Below are positions 40,101 through 55,100 of a DNA stretch of 64,000 nt, piece after piece. The DNA is taken from assembly GCF_004210375.1 (NCBI RefSeq), contig NC_134837.1, positions 164,775,310 to 164,839,309 of the forward strand, read 5' to 3'. How positions within the stretch are numbered: the first letter of the stretch is position 1; each line of letters starts with the position of its first letter. The DNA comes from Tachypleus tridentatus. Lineage: Eukaryota; Arthropoda; Merostomata; Xiphosura; Limulidae. A model generated the notes under the pieces. It worked only from the letters and a program-made list of their open reading frames with translations, ran no database searches and was not told where the DNA came from. The position numbers and the translations under genes are program-made.

Positions 40101-43100
40101 CCACACTTTTCTATAATAGAAATTCTGCCATTGTTTCTTTTAGTCTTCATATTTGTGTACAATTATAAAGATTGGATATATCTTTGAATAGCATAGCAGT
40201 ATCAACAGTTTGGCCTCTTCCACAATGGCTAATTACTATCCCCAGCTGTGACCTGTCTTTGAGTCATCTGAGGAAGGCCCGGTACACTTGATTGGAAATA
40301 TTGCTCTTTATTTGCTGAACATCTTTCAAACAATCCATGTACAGATGGTCAAAATCAAGTGACTCTGTAGGTTCTGCCATGGCTTGTTACAGTTCGGTTG
40401 TAACACACGGAATTCTCTCTACAGTTTCTTTGTTCACTGCCAAATTGTATGCCATTTCTCTTGCCCTGAATCATATTGAAACTATGCAATATACGAATTG
40501 TACGATCTATACTGATTCACTAAGCTGGCTATTGGCCCTGACATCATTCCATGTTAGTTACCATCCTATTCTTATCAGTATCCAAAACAAACTGGTTCAT
40601 CTCTCTCTGTCATCTATCTTTATCCATTTTTTTGGATACCAGGTCATGTTGGTTTTTGCGGGAATGAGCTAGCTGAAAGAGCGGCAAAGTCCATCTGCTC
40701 TGGCTCTATCACCATCATTCCTGTTTCATACATGGACTATGGTCCAGTTATCAAAACCCAACTATACATCAGTTGGCAGTCAACCTAGAGTGAGCAACAA
40801 AATAATAAGCTTTTTCAAATCAAGCCTTCTTTAGCTCTTTGGCCATCTTGTTTCTGTAAAGATGTGAAGGGAGGAAGTTGTTTTGGTTATGCTATGCATT
40901 AGTCACAGTTTTTTAACTCACCTACCTCCTTTTATCTGGTACTGATGCACCAATGTATTGTCTGTGTAGCATTCAGGTCACAATCGTACATATTTTATTA
41001 TCAAGCCGTTGTTACAACCATAAATGAGGAAGCCATTTTGAACATATATTTAAAGTAGATTTGCCCTTGACATTAACCAATGTCATAGGTGAATACTGGC
41101 TGCCTCACTCATGTTTTTACATTTTTAAAAGTCATTGGTCTTTTTTTGAAATTAATATTTTTATTGGACTGTATACTGTTTTAGTATGATTTCTTTTACA
41201 CATTTTAATTTTATTTTGATTTGAACCCAGGACTGGAAAGGCCAACTTCAGGTGACTGACAGCAACTTTGAACTTAATGCTTCAGTCTTCCTGGCAGGTT
41301 TTAATTTTACATATTTTTATCTTTATTTCCATATACCATTATAGTGTACTACATCTTGTTTATCACAGATAGCCTAGTAGCTTTGTGCCAGTAAACATGA
41401 AATACCTACCTATCTACCTACCTGCTGAGAGAAGTGAAGGTATGGTTGTCAATAGAAAATTATTTGGAAAGAAAGAAGCAGCGACAGAGAAACAGTACAT
41501 CTTTCTACAGAGATATAATAACAAAACATTAATAAAGACACTTGGATCTCACAAACTGATTAGGAATGTATAATGTTATAAATTAGTACACCAGAAAGTT
41601 AATTCTACAATAATTAAACTGAATTGAATAACCACCAAACTATTATTGCTGTAAACAGTTTTAGGCCACAATTCCAAAGATATTTGAGGTTTGGCTGTCA
41701 GCTTAGGAAATTTAGGCTAGTTCTGAATTTGTTAACTAAAGCAATAGAGAAAAGTTTTGAAAGTTTAATTATGATTTAAAAATAACTTGCATATAACTAT
41801 AAAGATTATAGCATATCAGGTTCAGAAAATAAAAATGAATGAGCAATTTTATTGACTCTTAGTGATGTGTATTTTTTTATAGTAATAAATGGTCTTTCAG
41901 TGAATTTGTTGTTATTGTCACAGATCCAATTAAAATGTTCAGATATTCAAAGGGCTTTACAGTAAAGAATTGAGTTGTGTTCATTTATGTGTTTGCATTC
42001 CAAATCTATTGAAACAGATTGATCTTTATATTAAATATCAATATTGCTGAACCTTTACTTTTTTAAAACCATGGATATCAGAAATTATTACGCTAAGAAT
42101 ATTTGTAATTATGTACAAAAAATTTATTTTTTACTACTGTTAGTGGTAAGTTGTCACAATTTTGGAATTCATTCTTTCAGAAACCCTTGATTTGGAACAT
42201 TTGGTCAATTCAGGTACTTTTGAAAACTGGTTTTGATTTTTTAATTTACCAAATTTTACCAAGCCTTTTTTTTTTTTTTTTGTTTAAGGATTTCGTAGGT
42301 AACGTCATAAGAGTTGATGTTGCAGAAGGTCGACGCAATGACAGAAGTGGTGGTTTTACAAACAGAGGTAGAGGGGGTAGTGGCCCAGGTTAGTTCTATT
42401 ACTTGAAAGGTTTTCTTGTAAATGATGCAGTGATGAATCTTTACAATTGCAAGCAAGCAGAATATTTCTTACTTGTATGTGGTTTCATTGCTGATAATTG
42501 TTTTAATTTAAAATATAAGTACCAGTATAATATTTTACTGCACAAACAGCTTTTTTATTCTAAATATTTTATGAATAAAAATACATTATTTAATATAAGC
42601 TTCAATAAATTTTACAGTAGTTGAACTGTTTCTGTAATCCTTATGTTAAATAATCTTTAAAAAGTTAAGTTTCTTGAAAAAATTACGGTTGCTGATGACT
42701 GTTTAGTGAAATACTAATTAAAATGAATTCAGGCTGTTAAAGATTGAGATGATTTGCTTAGGAGACCAATTTCTTTCACTTTTCATAATACATTATAATG
42801 TATTTCAGTACATTTTCTTTTTATGGTATAAGGAAACAGGGTCATGTGCATTTTTTATATAATATCTACATCGCATAATTTATACATTACAAATATTACT
42901 GACGACTGATCTTGTTTGATGTTTTTGTGATCTTTACTGACAAAGAATTAAATTCATTGTTGTTATTATTCCATATTAATAAAGCTACTGAGTAAATGAC
43001 CTGTGTGTATGTTAGTTTGTTATTTACTATTAACTTACCATTTCCTAATGTCAGTAGTATGTTTTAAATTTTATTCTGTTTGGTAAATGACATGAAAATT

Positions 43101-46100
43101 TCAATGATATATCAATTATGTACTATTATCCAGTCAAACTAAGTGTCTAGCAAAACAATCAAATAGTCTGATACCAACATACTAACTATATTTAATATGA
43201 TGAACAAATGTGCCTCACCAGCAGACAACTACTTTAGTGCAAGGATTCAAAATAGTTATCACACGTGGAAAATTTGTACGTTAGAAAAAAAACAACACTT
43301 TTGAACATAAGGGAAAAACCTAATAGGCTTTAAATTTAAATTTGGAAGGAACTAGCAAATTATTCCATGTTACATTTTTTCTCCTTACTGATACATTTGT
43401 GTCTGCTACTAGCAACAACACCAACCTTCTTTAAAATTACTTGTATCTTTGTCATATTTTAAATATTTACAAGTAACCTATTTACGAGGTCTGTTTAAAA
43501 AATACGCGGACTGTTTGAATTGCGCGGCTCCAGTTGGTTCCAGGGGAATCTGCTTGGTGTCGCTAGGTTCGCACAGATCAGCTGATTACGACACCATTTC
43601 CCGATTGAAGATATCTTCATTTGTGTATTAGCTACGCGATTTTAAGTGAAGTGCAATTTTTTCGTTTGGCAGATTTCAGAATGAATGACCTGAAGAACAA
43701 CGACTTGCTGTGAAATTTTGTGTTAAACTTGGAAAATCTGCGACTGAAACTTTTGCTATGCTTAACACGTGCACGGTGATGTTGCTATGAAGCGTCGGCA
43801 TGTTTCAAGTGGCATGAATGTTTTAAGGATGGTCGACAGTCCATTGAAGATGATGGCGTTCTGGGCGTCCTTCCCGTCAACTGGCGACCTACACGTCGAC
43901 AAAATCAACACCCTGGTGCGGGCAAATCGACGTCTGACTGTCAGGGAGCTTGCTGAAGAGTGTGGGATATCAGTTGGATCTTGTTACGAGATTTTGACCG
44001 AAAAATTGAAGATGCACCTTGTTGCTGCGAAATTTGTGCCTCAGACTCAATCACTCAATCACTGTTCCCCACCCCCTACTCACCTGACCTTGCTCCTTGC
44101 GATGTTTTCTTGTTCCCCAAACTCAAAGACCCTTGAAAGGAAGAAGATTTGAGACGATTCCCGAGATTAAGGCAAATGCGACGAAGGAGCTGGAGGACAA
44201 TACAAAAGAAGCGTACCAGGACTGTTTTAACAAGTGGAAACACTGTTGGGATAAGTGTGTGCATTGGGGAGGAAAGTACTTTGAAGGGGTCCCAAACCTG
44301 TAACTTCTAAATAAAGTACATTTTGTTTTATGATGTCAGTCCACGTATTTTTTGAACAGCCCTCGTATATCTAAAATTTTCTTGTTTTTTTCTTATGTTT
44401 TTAGGTATTGAAACTGAACTATTTAATGATGAGTTTATTCTTTTTTAAAGAAGTTAACCTATTTAGCAAGGGTAGGTCAAAGAGCACTTTAAAACCTTTT
44501 GCATGTTTACATTCAAAATCTAAGTAAAATTACTTTATCAATTTATATCACTAATCTTGTAGCTTATAATTCAAATTTAAATATTCCAGGTTACAGTTTT
44601 CACTAGGTTATGTCACATGATGCTTGATTGTTCACTTCGATTTCCCAAGTTTATATTTTTAGTCCTTCTTGTGATGTTTTGATTTTGTCATAAATTACAT
44701 ATTTATAAGTATTGGTGCTTTTCACACTCATTTTAGTTTGTTGTTAATTACATTGTGTTAAAATCAGTTTATCAATGATGAATTTATTTTTTTTACTTTT
44801 ATATGTTATTTCATCTTTGTCAAGCTGCGTAAATATACTGTTCCCTAATGGCCAAGTCCCTTTGTATTATATTATTTGTTTTTATTATACCTTAGTGTAG
44901 ACAAGTAGAAAATAAGAAGTTCAGTAGACAATTATACTGATCTGTAATATAACAAATTACAAATTTCTTTCATTTAGCACTAGTGTACTAGTATTTTGTA
45001 AAATGCAACAGTACTTTGATTGCAGTACATTACATATGCATGTATAGTATTAGTTTCAAATAAATATTTGGATGGTTTTCTTAAAACAGAACAGTAAATA
45101 GAAAATATTTGGAAAACTATCTCTGTTATTTACAATGCCGTGAAGTCCTTGTTTGCATTTGTGAGTGGTACTTGCTAATCTTCATTGTAAGCTTTGTCTA
45201 AACTTGTATGTGGAGATGAAAAAAAAATTTTTTTTAGAGACTATATATATTGGAATACCAAAAAAATTATATATTATAATACTGATATTCCAAAATATTC
45301 ACTGTAATTTACTGTGATTCCTAACTAAATTGTATTTTTGGGGTAAAAATTAATTTTTATCTATGCTGCTGATGAAACTGCACTTGATATTTAGTCTGGG
45401 TATTCTATGAAATTCAAAATCGAGATTGCAAAACCAGCGTAATGACAGCAAGTGAAATACCTTAAATTGTCAGAATCTTACAGTGTAAATGAGTGAAATA
45501 CATGTATTACAGGTGAATTGAATTGTTTACTTGACATTAAGAATCTTCAATTCATTCTTCTGAAATGTGTATTGGCATTTTCTTTTTTTTTCTAGTTTCT
45601 TCTAAGTTTTATTGGAAAAATGCCCTACGAAGTATAAATTTGGTAGTTCCATAACACTAATTTCAAACCTTGTTTTATGATAAAACAGTGGTAGAAATAC
45701 ATGTTTTAGTAAATAATTGTTTTTTCGACCATGCCAACAATAAGTTCCATTCTAATCATGTAGACTTATCTCTTGTTTGCTTTCTCAGCAGTCATTTGAG
45801 GTCAGTTTTTGAATAACTTTGACATGGTATAGAGCATGCATTAACTTGCCAGTTTTTCTCTTTCCATGTAAATCAAAGTGTTGTGGAAATTGTATGATCT
45901 GTGGTTACTAAGTAAATGGTTTCACATACATGATCTCTGCTTAAATGTGATATATTGTACAGTTTTTAATAAAATACTATAATCTGTGGTTACTATTAAG
46001 CAGCCCAGTAGAGCTACAGCTATAAGTCTGTGGGTTTACAGTGTTTAAATTAGGGCTTCAATTTTCCTTGGTGGACACAGCAGATAGCACAACGTGACTT

Positions 46101-49100
46101 ACTATGAGGAACATGTACACTTTCCATGTAGTTTATTTTGTCAGAACATAAAACTGCCTTCTCATCATAATACATATTTTCCTGTTAACAGTTGTACTGT
46201 TAACATCCTTTACTGTGAATTCTGAAATCAGGTTAACTGCTGCTGTAATCTGGTTAATTTTTTTTTTCTCACAATAGATATACTTAGAATATCAACAACT
46301 TTCCCTAACTGGAAAGGGTTAAATGAAATGCTTTTTGTTATTGAAAATAACAGTCTCACTTGAAGAATGCACATACTTTCATAGAAGAAATATTTGTTTC
46401 AAAACAACTAAAATATTTTAAGAGTTGTTACAAAAAAGCCAATCATAAATATTGAACATGTATCATTGAATTTGGATATTAAGTTCATCATCATCTCTTC
46501 AGGGTATGACCGAGGTGGAAGGGGAGGAGAACGTGGTGGTAGGTACAATGACCGTGGAGACAGAGGAGGTGGTCGAGGATTCAGAGGTTTTACAGACCGT
46601 GAAAGAGAGAGAGATTTTGATAGAGGAGGTATGAGGCGAGGAACTGGAAGGAGTGGCCCTCCTTCATCTCGTTCTCGAGACTTTAAGTCACCATCTGAAG
46701 AATTCAGAGAACCTTCTGCAGGTATATCATGAAACTTTGATACTGAAGCAAAATTGTCTTCATGATCTTATTAAAAAAGTACACCGAGGGACTGTTTTTT
46801 ATGTTCAGTGCTATGCTTGCTTTGTTATTGGCTGAAAGAATTTGTTTCTTAAAGCACCAAAAAAATGTGGATAATGTTTTATAGTATTTTAACACTTTTA
46901 AATAGTAATCAAATTAATATTTTATGTATGAACAACATTGCCATCTTGAATGCATGTGTATTGTAAATAAACTTTGCATTAATAAGTTAGTGTTTTAACT
47001 ACTGTTTATAAGTGTATTTTTAATTTATTGTTTTTTTGACTATATATGGATGTTTTTCCAACTGTGTTTTATATCATCAGTCTTCAAGTTACTCTGGAGC
47101 ATATTTTTATGTCTTGGCATTTTTATACATTTTCATGTTTATATTAAATTAATTTGTAGTTGTTTGTAAGTTTCATTAACATTGTCAGTGTGTAAGAGTT
47201 TGATTTGGGCTTTCTTAATTTTTGTAATAATGAACAATAGAAGAGGCAGCACAAAGGCCACGTCTAAAACTCTTGCCTCGAAAAACAAAAGAACCAGTCA
47301 ATGCCCTAGCAGATACTGCTTCCAGGTCAAAGATTTTTGGTGATGCAAAACCACGAGATGAAAAAGTATTTGAAGAAAAACATAAAAAGGAATTGGAAGG
47401 CAATGGTAAGTGCACTGTAACAGCTTATGTGTATAAACATAGGGTAATTGTACCAATGAATGTACCTGCCAGAAGTATAAAATTTATTCATTTATATCAT
47501 GCTAGAGTTTTCACATGACAGGGTTTGATCAAATTGGAAAAGGAGGAGGCAATAGATACAATTTTTCTTAAGACAGAGAGACTCTAGTTGAGGATACAGA
47601 ACTGCTTGACTTTAATCACATATATAGCATTTCTCATGCACCTATACATAAGCAAAGCTACTTACCGCATTTTTGGTGTATAAGACGCACTTTTTCCCCA
47701 AAAAAAGGGTCTCAAAACCCCCTGTTTCCTATATACCAAAGTTAAAAAATGTTATACCTCTGCTACTTCTCAAGTATTCTAAAGAATAATAAAAGATTAT
47801 GCTGTTGTTGAATAAATAAATAACTGTGAAAAATATTTTTTCCCTGAATATAGCCTTGAAAATAGGAGTGCATCTTATACAAAGGTGCATTCAGTACATC
47901 GAAAAATATGGTATTCATCTTTATTTATATAAGTGTTATCACATCCTCATACCATTCAGTACTTAAGTTGAATTTTTTCATGACTATGTCAACCACATAT
48001 AAACACCAGCCTGAGTTATACAGACAAGATCCTACCTTGTAAGTGATTTTGTCCAAGTCTAGGCCTTTCACTATTTTTACATTATTTAATCTGCCGGAGT
48101 GTCACATCATAGCTTGATAAAGGTTTTTATTAATATACTGAGAAATATAAAAAAACAACAACAACAGTTCATCAAAATTCAAAAATTAAAGGTGATCACA
48201 ACATTCTAAAAGCACTGAAATACACATATATTTATGTGTGTGTGTGTTTGTGTGTAATCCAAAAATGTGCTAATTATTTAAAAAGGAAAAGATGTTTTGA
48301 ATCTTCTTTTGACTTAAAGTTGAAAGAGAATTCACAGGCCAAAATAATATTTAAAGTAACTTTGTTCATGATTATTTTTGTACTTGTCAAACTGTGGAAT
48401 TTTTCTCCATTTACAAAAAATAACTGTCATTTCTAGTGCTCACTTATCAATTGCAATTCACATTATGAGTCCACCTAGAATACTATAGAATTTTCTTTGT
48501 CTTTCTGTATTGCAGTTTACTCAGTACTTAGGCTTAGTATGTGACAGGATGCATTGTAAGTCAGAATGCTTTCACTGTAGCAGTTCAATATTTTGCATCT
48601 GCATATTTTATATCTGAACTAGAAATGGATAGAATGTCGCTTTTAGTAATTAAAAATCTATGAATGATAGAATGTTGTTCTGTTTTCATTCAACAGGCAG
48701 TTGTAGTCTTTAACTTCTCATACCTGTTACCTTATTATTGTACAGAAAAAAACAATGTACATAACTTTTGACTATTATTGTAATGGGGGGAGGTAACCTT
48801 TCCATGGATTATAAAGGATGAAAATAGTAAAATTTGGGTTTTCTGTAATAAATAAGTTCTATTATGAAGTGAATGTGTCTATATATTTCAGATATTAACT
48901 TAACAAACTAGAAATTATGGTATGATTAGAATTTATTGATTTTAATTTTATCATATCTTATTTTTAGTTTTACTCCAAATTAGCACTTATGTTCTGCATG
49001 CTAGCAATTCTAAAAATGTAGTACTGAATTTGATTTCTCTATTACCTTTTGCAGTGTTAAAAAATAAACAACTTCTATAATTTAACAAACATTTTCATGA

Positions 49101-52100
49101 ATTATGGTGATGTTTAGAAAGCAGGCTCCAAGTATTTTAATGTTTTCATTAAGACTTGGTTTAATATAACTTTATGATGAAAGTAGCAAAATTTTGAATG
49201 AATACTTTGAGCTTCTTCAGTGTCAAGATTACTGTTCGATATATTTACTTAGCATCTTAAATGGTAGTTACTGTAACATGATTGACATTATTTTATAAAG
49301 TTTGTGCTAGATGAAATATGCACATGTCCAGAAATCTTAAGGAACTGTAATTTCCAAATACAATAAAGTAATTTTAATCATCATATAAAATTTGTTTGAG
49401 AGGTAGGTGAGTTTTATATAACTTTGGACAAATAAAACATTACAGAATCTTAATGAATTTTTTTATATATATACTCTGGGTACATAGCAGAATAAGTTTT
49501 TAATTAGAAGTGACTATAACAGAATGTATGTATTTTTCTTTAATTGTGAAAAAAATATAAAATTTTATTTTCAAAATAACTAAGTGCTTTATAAATTTTG
49601 AACTATGTATCATTTTGTCTAACAAATTTTAAGGATTTATGTCACATAATCCTCTTCTAGATATGAAAAACAAGTCTTCTGCAGGATGTCCAGAGTACTT
49701 GTTATTTTTGGCATGTCTCAGATAGACAGTAGATTTAAATAAAATGTTTTTGGTCATAAAACATCAGATAGTATTATAACACAGTAGTTGAACAAGCACT
49801 ATTATTATAGGTACTTAGTTAAGTTTTATGATTTTGCTTGAGTATCATATAGGTTTTTAGTTTGGCTTGAGAAAGGTTTCAAATTCTGTTAACAGCAGTA
49901 TTTATTTTTTTCAATTTGAAACTGTTACATTTTTTTCCTTGTGAGTAATGTGTGTGTGTGTGTGTAATGAAGCAGTTTCATGAGCCTCAATTGAATAAAA
50001 GGATTTTTAAATATAAATCACCTTGGAGTTGCTGAGCATGAAAACTGAATTCATATTCCATTTTCATCACCAACATACATGTTTTGTTTTATTTCTCAAA
50101 ACTGCTATAACATTCATGCTGGCACAGCCTTAAATCTACTTTAGTATAAATTGTTTATTGTGAAAATCATTTTGATTTTATTAGCAGATGATTTCTTTTT
50201 GTTTCCATTGATAATGTTATGCATCCACTTTTAAAATATTATGTTTATTGGTGTTCCACAAGACAAGTGATTAATTTAGAATATATTACTGAAACAGTTG
50301 AAAAGATCAGAAAACGGGTACAATAAACAACTTTTTTATATTACTTACTAAATGACTTAATATTTGGATTAATATTGCAGTGCAAATTAGCCTAGACTAA
50401 AAGTGTCAAGTTTCCAGAATCTTGCATTTATATTGGTACTTTATTTTTGAATTTATTTGACATATATTTTTTTAACAATTTCTGTTGATCTCTCAGTTGA
50501 ATTACTGTAGAATATACCCAAAAGGATTTCATTGCACTGTTTTGTGACATATATCATAACATTCAGATGATAAACCCTTGGTGTGGATTCCTGTACATGG
50601 TGAGAGGGACCTCCCAGGGAAGGTTCTGTTCTTTCAGTTTACCTCCTCTGGGATCTAAACATCCACTCACGTGTTTGTTGTGCCTGGTGACCCTTGAAGG
50701 GGAGGAGAGGATCCTGGTGGTTGAGGGGTCCAACCCTAACATGCCACTTTGGCCATGAATTCCTGTAGACAGGCAGCCTTGGGGTTGGTCCCTTTTGGAT
50801 CAATCGGCTAGTCCACTTGGGCTAGGGTCAATCAAGTTCCAGTGTTGGAAGTTCTCATCAGGTGTTGTGGACATTGTATCTGATGCTGGTGTTTGGGTAT
50901 AGTGCTCACAAAACCCTGGGGTTGCAGCAGTGTTGTTGTTTCACATTGTAGTGTGTCCCCTCGTAGGGCTCCCTGGTGGGTGGGATCAGTGGGCACTGAA
51001 ATTTCCCTTTTTTATTATGGATTCTTCAAATAGAAATTTAGATAAAATAATGAAAAAACAGTCCATAGGTAAACGACCACGTCTTGAAGTTTCTGAGCAG
51101 CAATTTTCAACATCTGTAACACCTGTTGTACCTCATTTTCTTATCCTTCATTCTCTTTTAGACAAACCTTTAGTGCAAATGTCTCCCTTTTTCATTCAGA
51201 AGGAACTAGAGCAACTTGCTGGCTCTCCAGAGTCAGTAAAGAAGCTTTGATCTTGTGACATATTGGTGGAAACATCCTTATCTCAACATAGTGACTTTTC
51301 TTGAGTTGAAAGGCAATTGGGGATATACCTATTGAGGTTACACCTCATGCTACTTTGAATTCATCACAAGGAGTTATTGTTGAAAGGGATTTGAAGAACA
51401 TCCCCTAGTCAGAGATTCTCGCTGGTCTCGCCACTCAAGAAGTTTCTGCAGTGAGGCATATCTCCACTTGCAAAGATGGAATTACTATGCCGACCAATAT
51501 CCTTGTTCTGACATTTACATCGCCACGTCCACCTGCCACCATCAAGACAGGTTATCATAATTGCAGGGTACAATGTTTGCAGTGTCAGAGGTACGGTCAC
51601 TCAAAGACATCATGTCATGGTTCCCTGATGTGTGCTTGTTGTGGTGGCAAGGACCATGATGCCTATGAGCATGAAACGGACCCTCATTGCATCAATTGCA
51701 ATGGCTCTCACCCATCCTACTTTTGTTCATGCCTTAAATGGTTGGAAGAAAAGGAGGTGCAGCTTTTGAAAATAATTCATAATATTAATTATCCTGAGAC
51801 TCAAATTGCTATCCACAGCTTCATCTCAAATGTATGCTGCTGCACTTTGTTCCACAACTACAGTGGGGGTAGAAACAGATCTCTGTGCCTCCAAAAGAAT
51901 CGTTCTCAAAACAAATGAAAAGCCAACCCTGCCTTTGCCACTCGACGCACCCTTGTAGGCCATAGCCATCTGTGTTTCCTTGGGTCATACCATCACTGTT
52001 TGTTCTCTCTACCTGTTGCCTGGGGAGACAAATGATCAATCAGACCTTGATGCTTTTATTGAACAGTTACTGTCTCCCTTTTTAACCCTAGGGAACTTTA

Positions 52101-55100
52101 AAGAACATCATCCCCTTTGGGGAGTGCTGATATTGATGGGAGGGGTGCTCTGTAGAGTGTATGCTCTCTAATCACAACCCTTCTCTTCTCAATACTTGTT
52201 CTACATATTTCCAAACCCCTAGTCAGTCCTTTACAACTGTTGATCTCTCAATTTGCTCCCTTTTATTATTCTCCCATTTTTCATGGACGGTTGACAATAA
52301 TCCACGAGGTAGTGATCATTTCTCTATAATTTGGAGAAAGACTGGCCATGGTCGATGTCACCTGACCCACGTGCCACTGTGGAAACTAGGTCAAGCAAAC
52401 TGGCTCTCTTTCACTGTTCTTGCAGAACTTGATCCTGCCATTATCTGTGAGTCATCAGTAGACTGACTGTATTATACAATCAGCTGCTCAACACATTCCT
52501 AATACCTTGACATGTTTTCCATGATATTCTCGTCCATGGTGGAATCCTGCCTGCCACATGGCACAGAAGGCTCAAAAATGGGCCTGAGATATTTTTTGTA
52601 GGTATCCCACACTCACATTGCATCGCTTTCCAGCAGGCCCATGCATATGCTCGGTGGGTAAGATATCAAAGCCAGAGGAATCTTGGATTAAGTTCACAAC
52701 CAGCATATCTCCTACCACCAGTTCCAAAGTCATATGGAATAAGATTTGAAAGGTCAGTGGGCAGTATAATTCTGTCCTCCTTTTGTTCTTTCTCTCTGTT
52801 GGCCAGGAAGTAGCTGAAAGTAGGTGAAAGCTTTTATTGGGTATCTAACACTTCTGCTTCTTCCTCCACCTTTTTAGCCATCAAGACTTGGGCAGAGCGA
52901 TCACTTCTTTCCTTTTGAGCTGATTGTCTCTATGTTTATAATCATCCCTTTTACACTGGTGGAACTCAAACTGGCCCTTCATCTGTCTGGCAAACATCAG
53001 TTGGACCTAATGATACACACAAGGAAATGCTGCACCATCTATCTCCTGCTTCTCTTGTTCTTCTGATTGTTTTTAACTGGATCTGGCAGGAGAATGTTTT
53101 TCCTGATACCAGGTGCCAAGCTATTGTCCTACCTTTCCCAAAGCCTGGGAAGGATCCCAAGATTCTTTCAAACTACCATCCAGTTGCTTTGATGATTTGT
53201 TTCTGTAAGACCTTAGAGAGGATGGTTAATGCTTGTCTTGTTTGGTTACTTGAATCAAACAACCTCCTGTTGCCCACCCAGTGTGGGTTCCAATGAGGAT
53301 GCTCCACTGTGGACCACCTGATTTGATTTGAAACGTCAATCGGAGAAACCTTTCTCAAACAACAATATCTTGCATCAGTATTCTTTGACATTGGAAAGGC
53401 TTATGATACAACATGGAGGTATGGAATTTTGAGAGTCCTCCATATATATGGGTTACAGGGCCATTTGCCCATTTTTATTAATTTTTTTTAATGGACAGGA
53501 GATTCCAACTTCATGTGGGTTTGACACTTTCTCATTCTTTTCTACAGGAACTTGTAGCCCTCAGGGCTGTGTTTTTATGTTGCAAGGTGCAGTATCAAAA
53601 CAATGCCATCACTGAACAACTCCCTCTCACTGTTGCAAACAGGCTCTATGTTGACGACTTTCACTTCTCATGTCAATTGTCAAACATGAGGTATATCGAG
53701 CAGCAGTTACAGCCTGCCCCTCAATTGTTTACTGAAGTGGATCACAGCAAATGGCTTTAATTTTTCTCTCTCTAAAACTCTTTGCATGCACATTTGCCAC
53801 CAATGGGGTATTCACCCTGATACTGAACTCTGTATCGGTGAAGTTGTGATGTCTGTGGTTCTTGAGACAAAGTTCTTAGGGCTTATCTTTGACCATAAGC
53901 TGGCCTTCATATCACACATCAACTAGCTATGGGCCAAATGTATAAGAGCACTGAACATCCTCCATGCTGTTTCTTCCACCACTTGGGAAGCAGATCGATG
54001 TTCTGTGCTAAAGATATATCGTGTTCTTATTTGATCAAAACTTGACTATGGTTCACTGGTTTGTGGCTCTGCCAGGACCTTGGCCTTAATGATACTGACC
54101 CCATTCATCATCAAGGACTCCAGTTTTGCTCTGGGGCTTTCTGCACTTCCCCAGTTCAGAGCTTATACAGAGAGTCTCATGAATCTTCTTTGCACCTCTG
54201 CCATTTGCAACTGTCTTTACTATATGCTTTGAAACTTTGTTCCTTACCAGAGTATCCCACCTGGGGTTGTTATTTCCTTCCTCTGTGGGCCATATGTTTT
54301 CAGAACAGATGATCTGCCATTGCTCCTTTTGGTCTTTGTATCCAAATGCAGTTGGATGAATTGGGTCTGTCCTTGGATAACATTGCTGTTTCCACTGGTC
54401 AGCCCATCCCACCATGGCTTCTTGCAGTCCCCAAATATAACCTATCTCTAAGTCATCTGAGAAAAGCAGACACTCCTGATTGGAAATACTGTCTGCTATT
54501 TGCTGGACATCTTTCAAACCATCCTTCCATTCCTACTTATACAGATGGTTTGAAATCAGGTGACTGTGTGGGTTCTGCCATGGTTTGATGTGGTTCAGTG
54601 GTTGCATGCAGAATCCCCTCTACAACTTTTGTGTAAACTGCTGAACTGTACATCATTTCTTTTGCCCTGGATCACATAGGAGCTAAGCAGTACTCAAACT
54701 GCACTATTTATATTGACTTGCTTAGTTTTCTACTGGCCCTGGAATCTCTTCACGTTAGTTCACACCCTGTTCTTGCAGATACTTAAAACCAACTGGCCCA
54801 TTTCTCTTTAACATCTACTTCTATCCAGTTTTATTGGATACCGGGCACACGTTGGTATTCACGGGAATGAGCTCTCAACACTGCAGCTAAATCTATCTGT
54901 TTTGGCACTATCACTGCTGTGCCTGTTCCATACATGAACTATGGTTTTGTATTCAAGGCTCGACACCATGCTAGCTGGCAGTTGACTTGGAATGAGCAAT
55001 GCAAAAACCAGATTTTTAAATAAAACCCTATATTGGACATTGGCTATCTTGCTTCCGTAAGGATTGGAAAGAGGAAGTTGTTCTAATTAGACTACGCATT

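Noticed and set aside
41401..41423. CRISPR-like or minisatellite array of CTAC units
   Set aside because: Too short; it is the tandem-repeat tail of LINE copy B.
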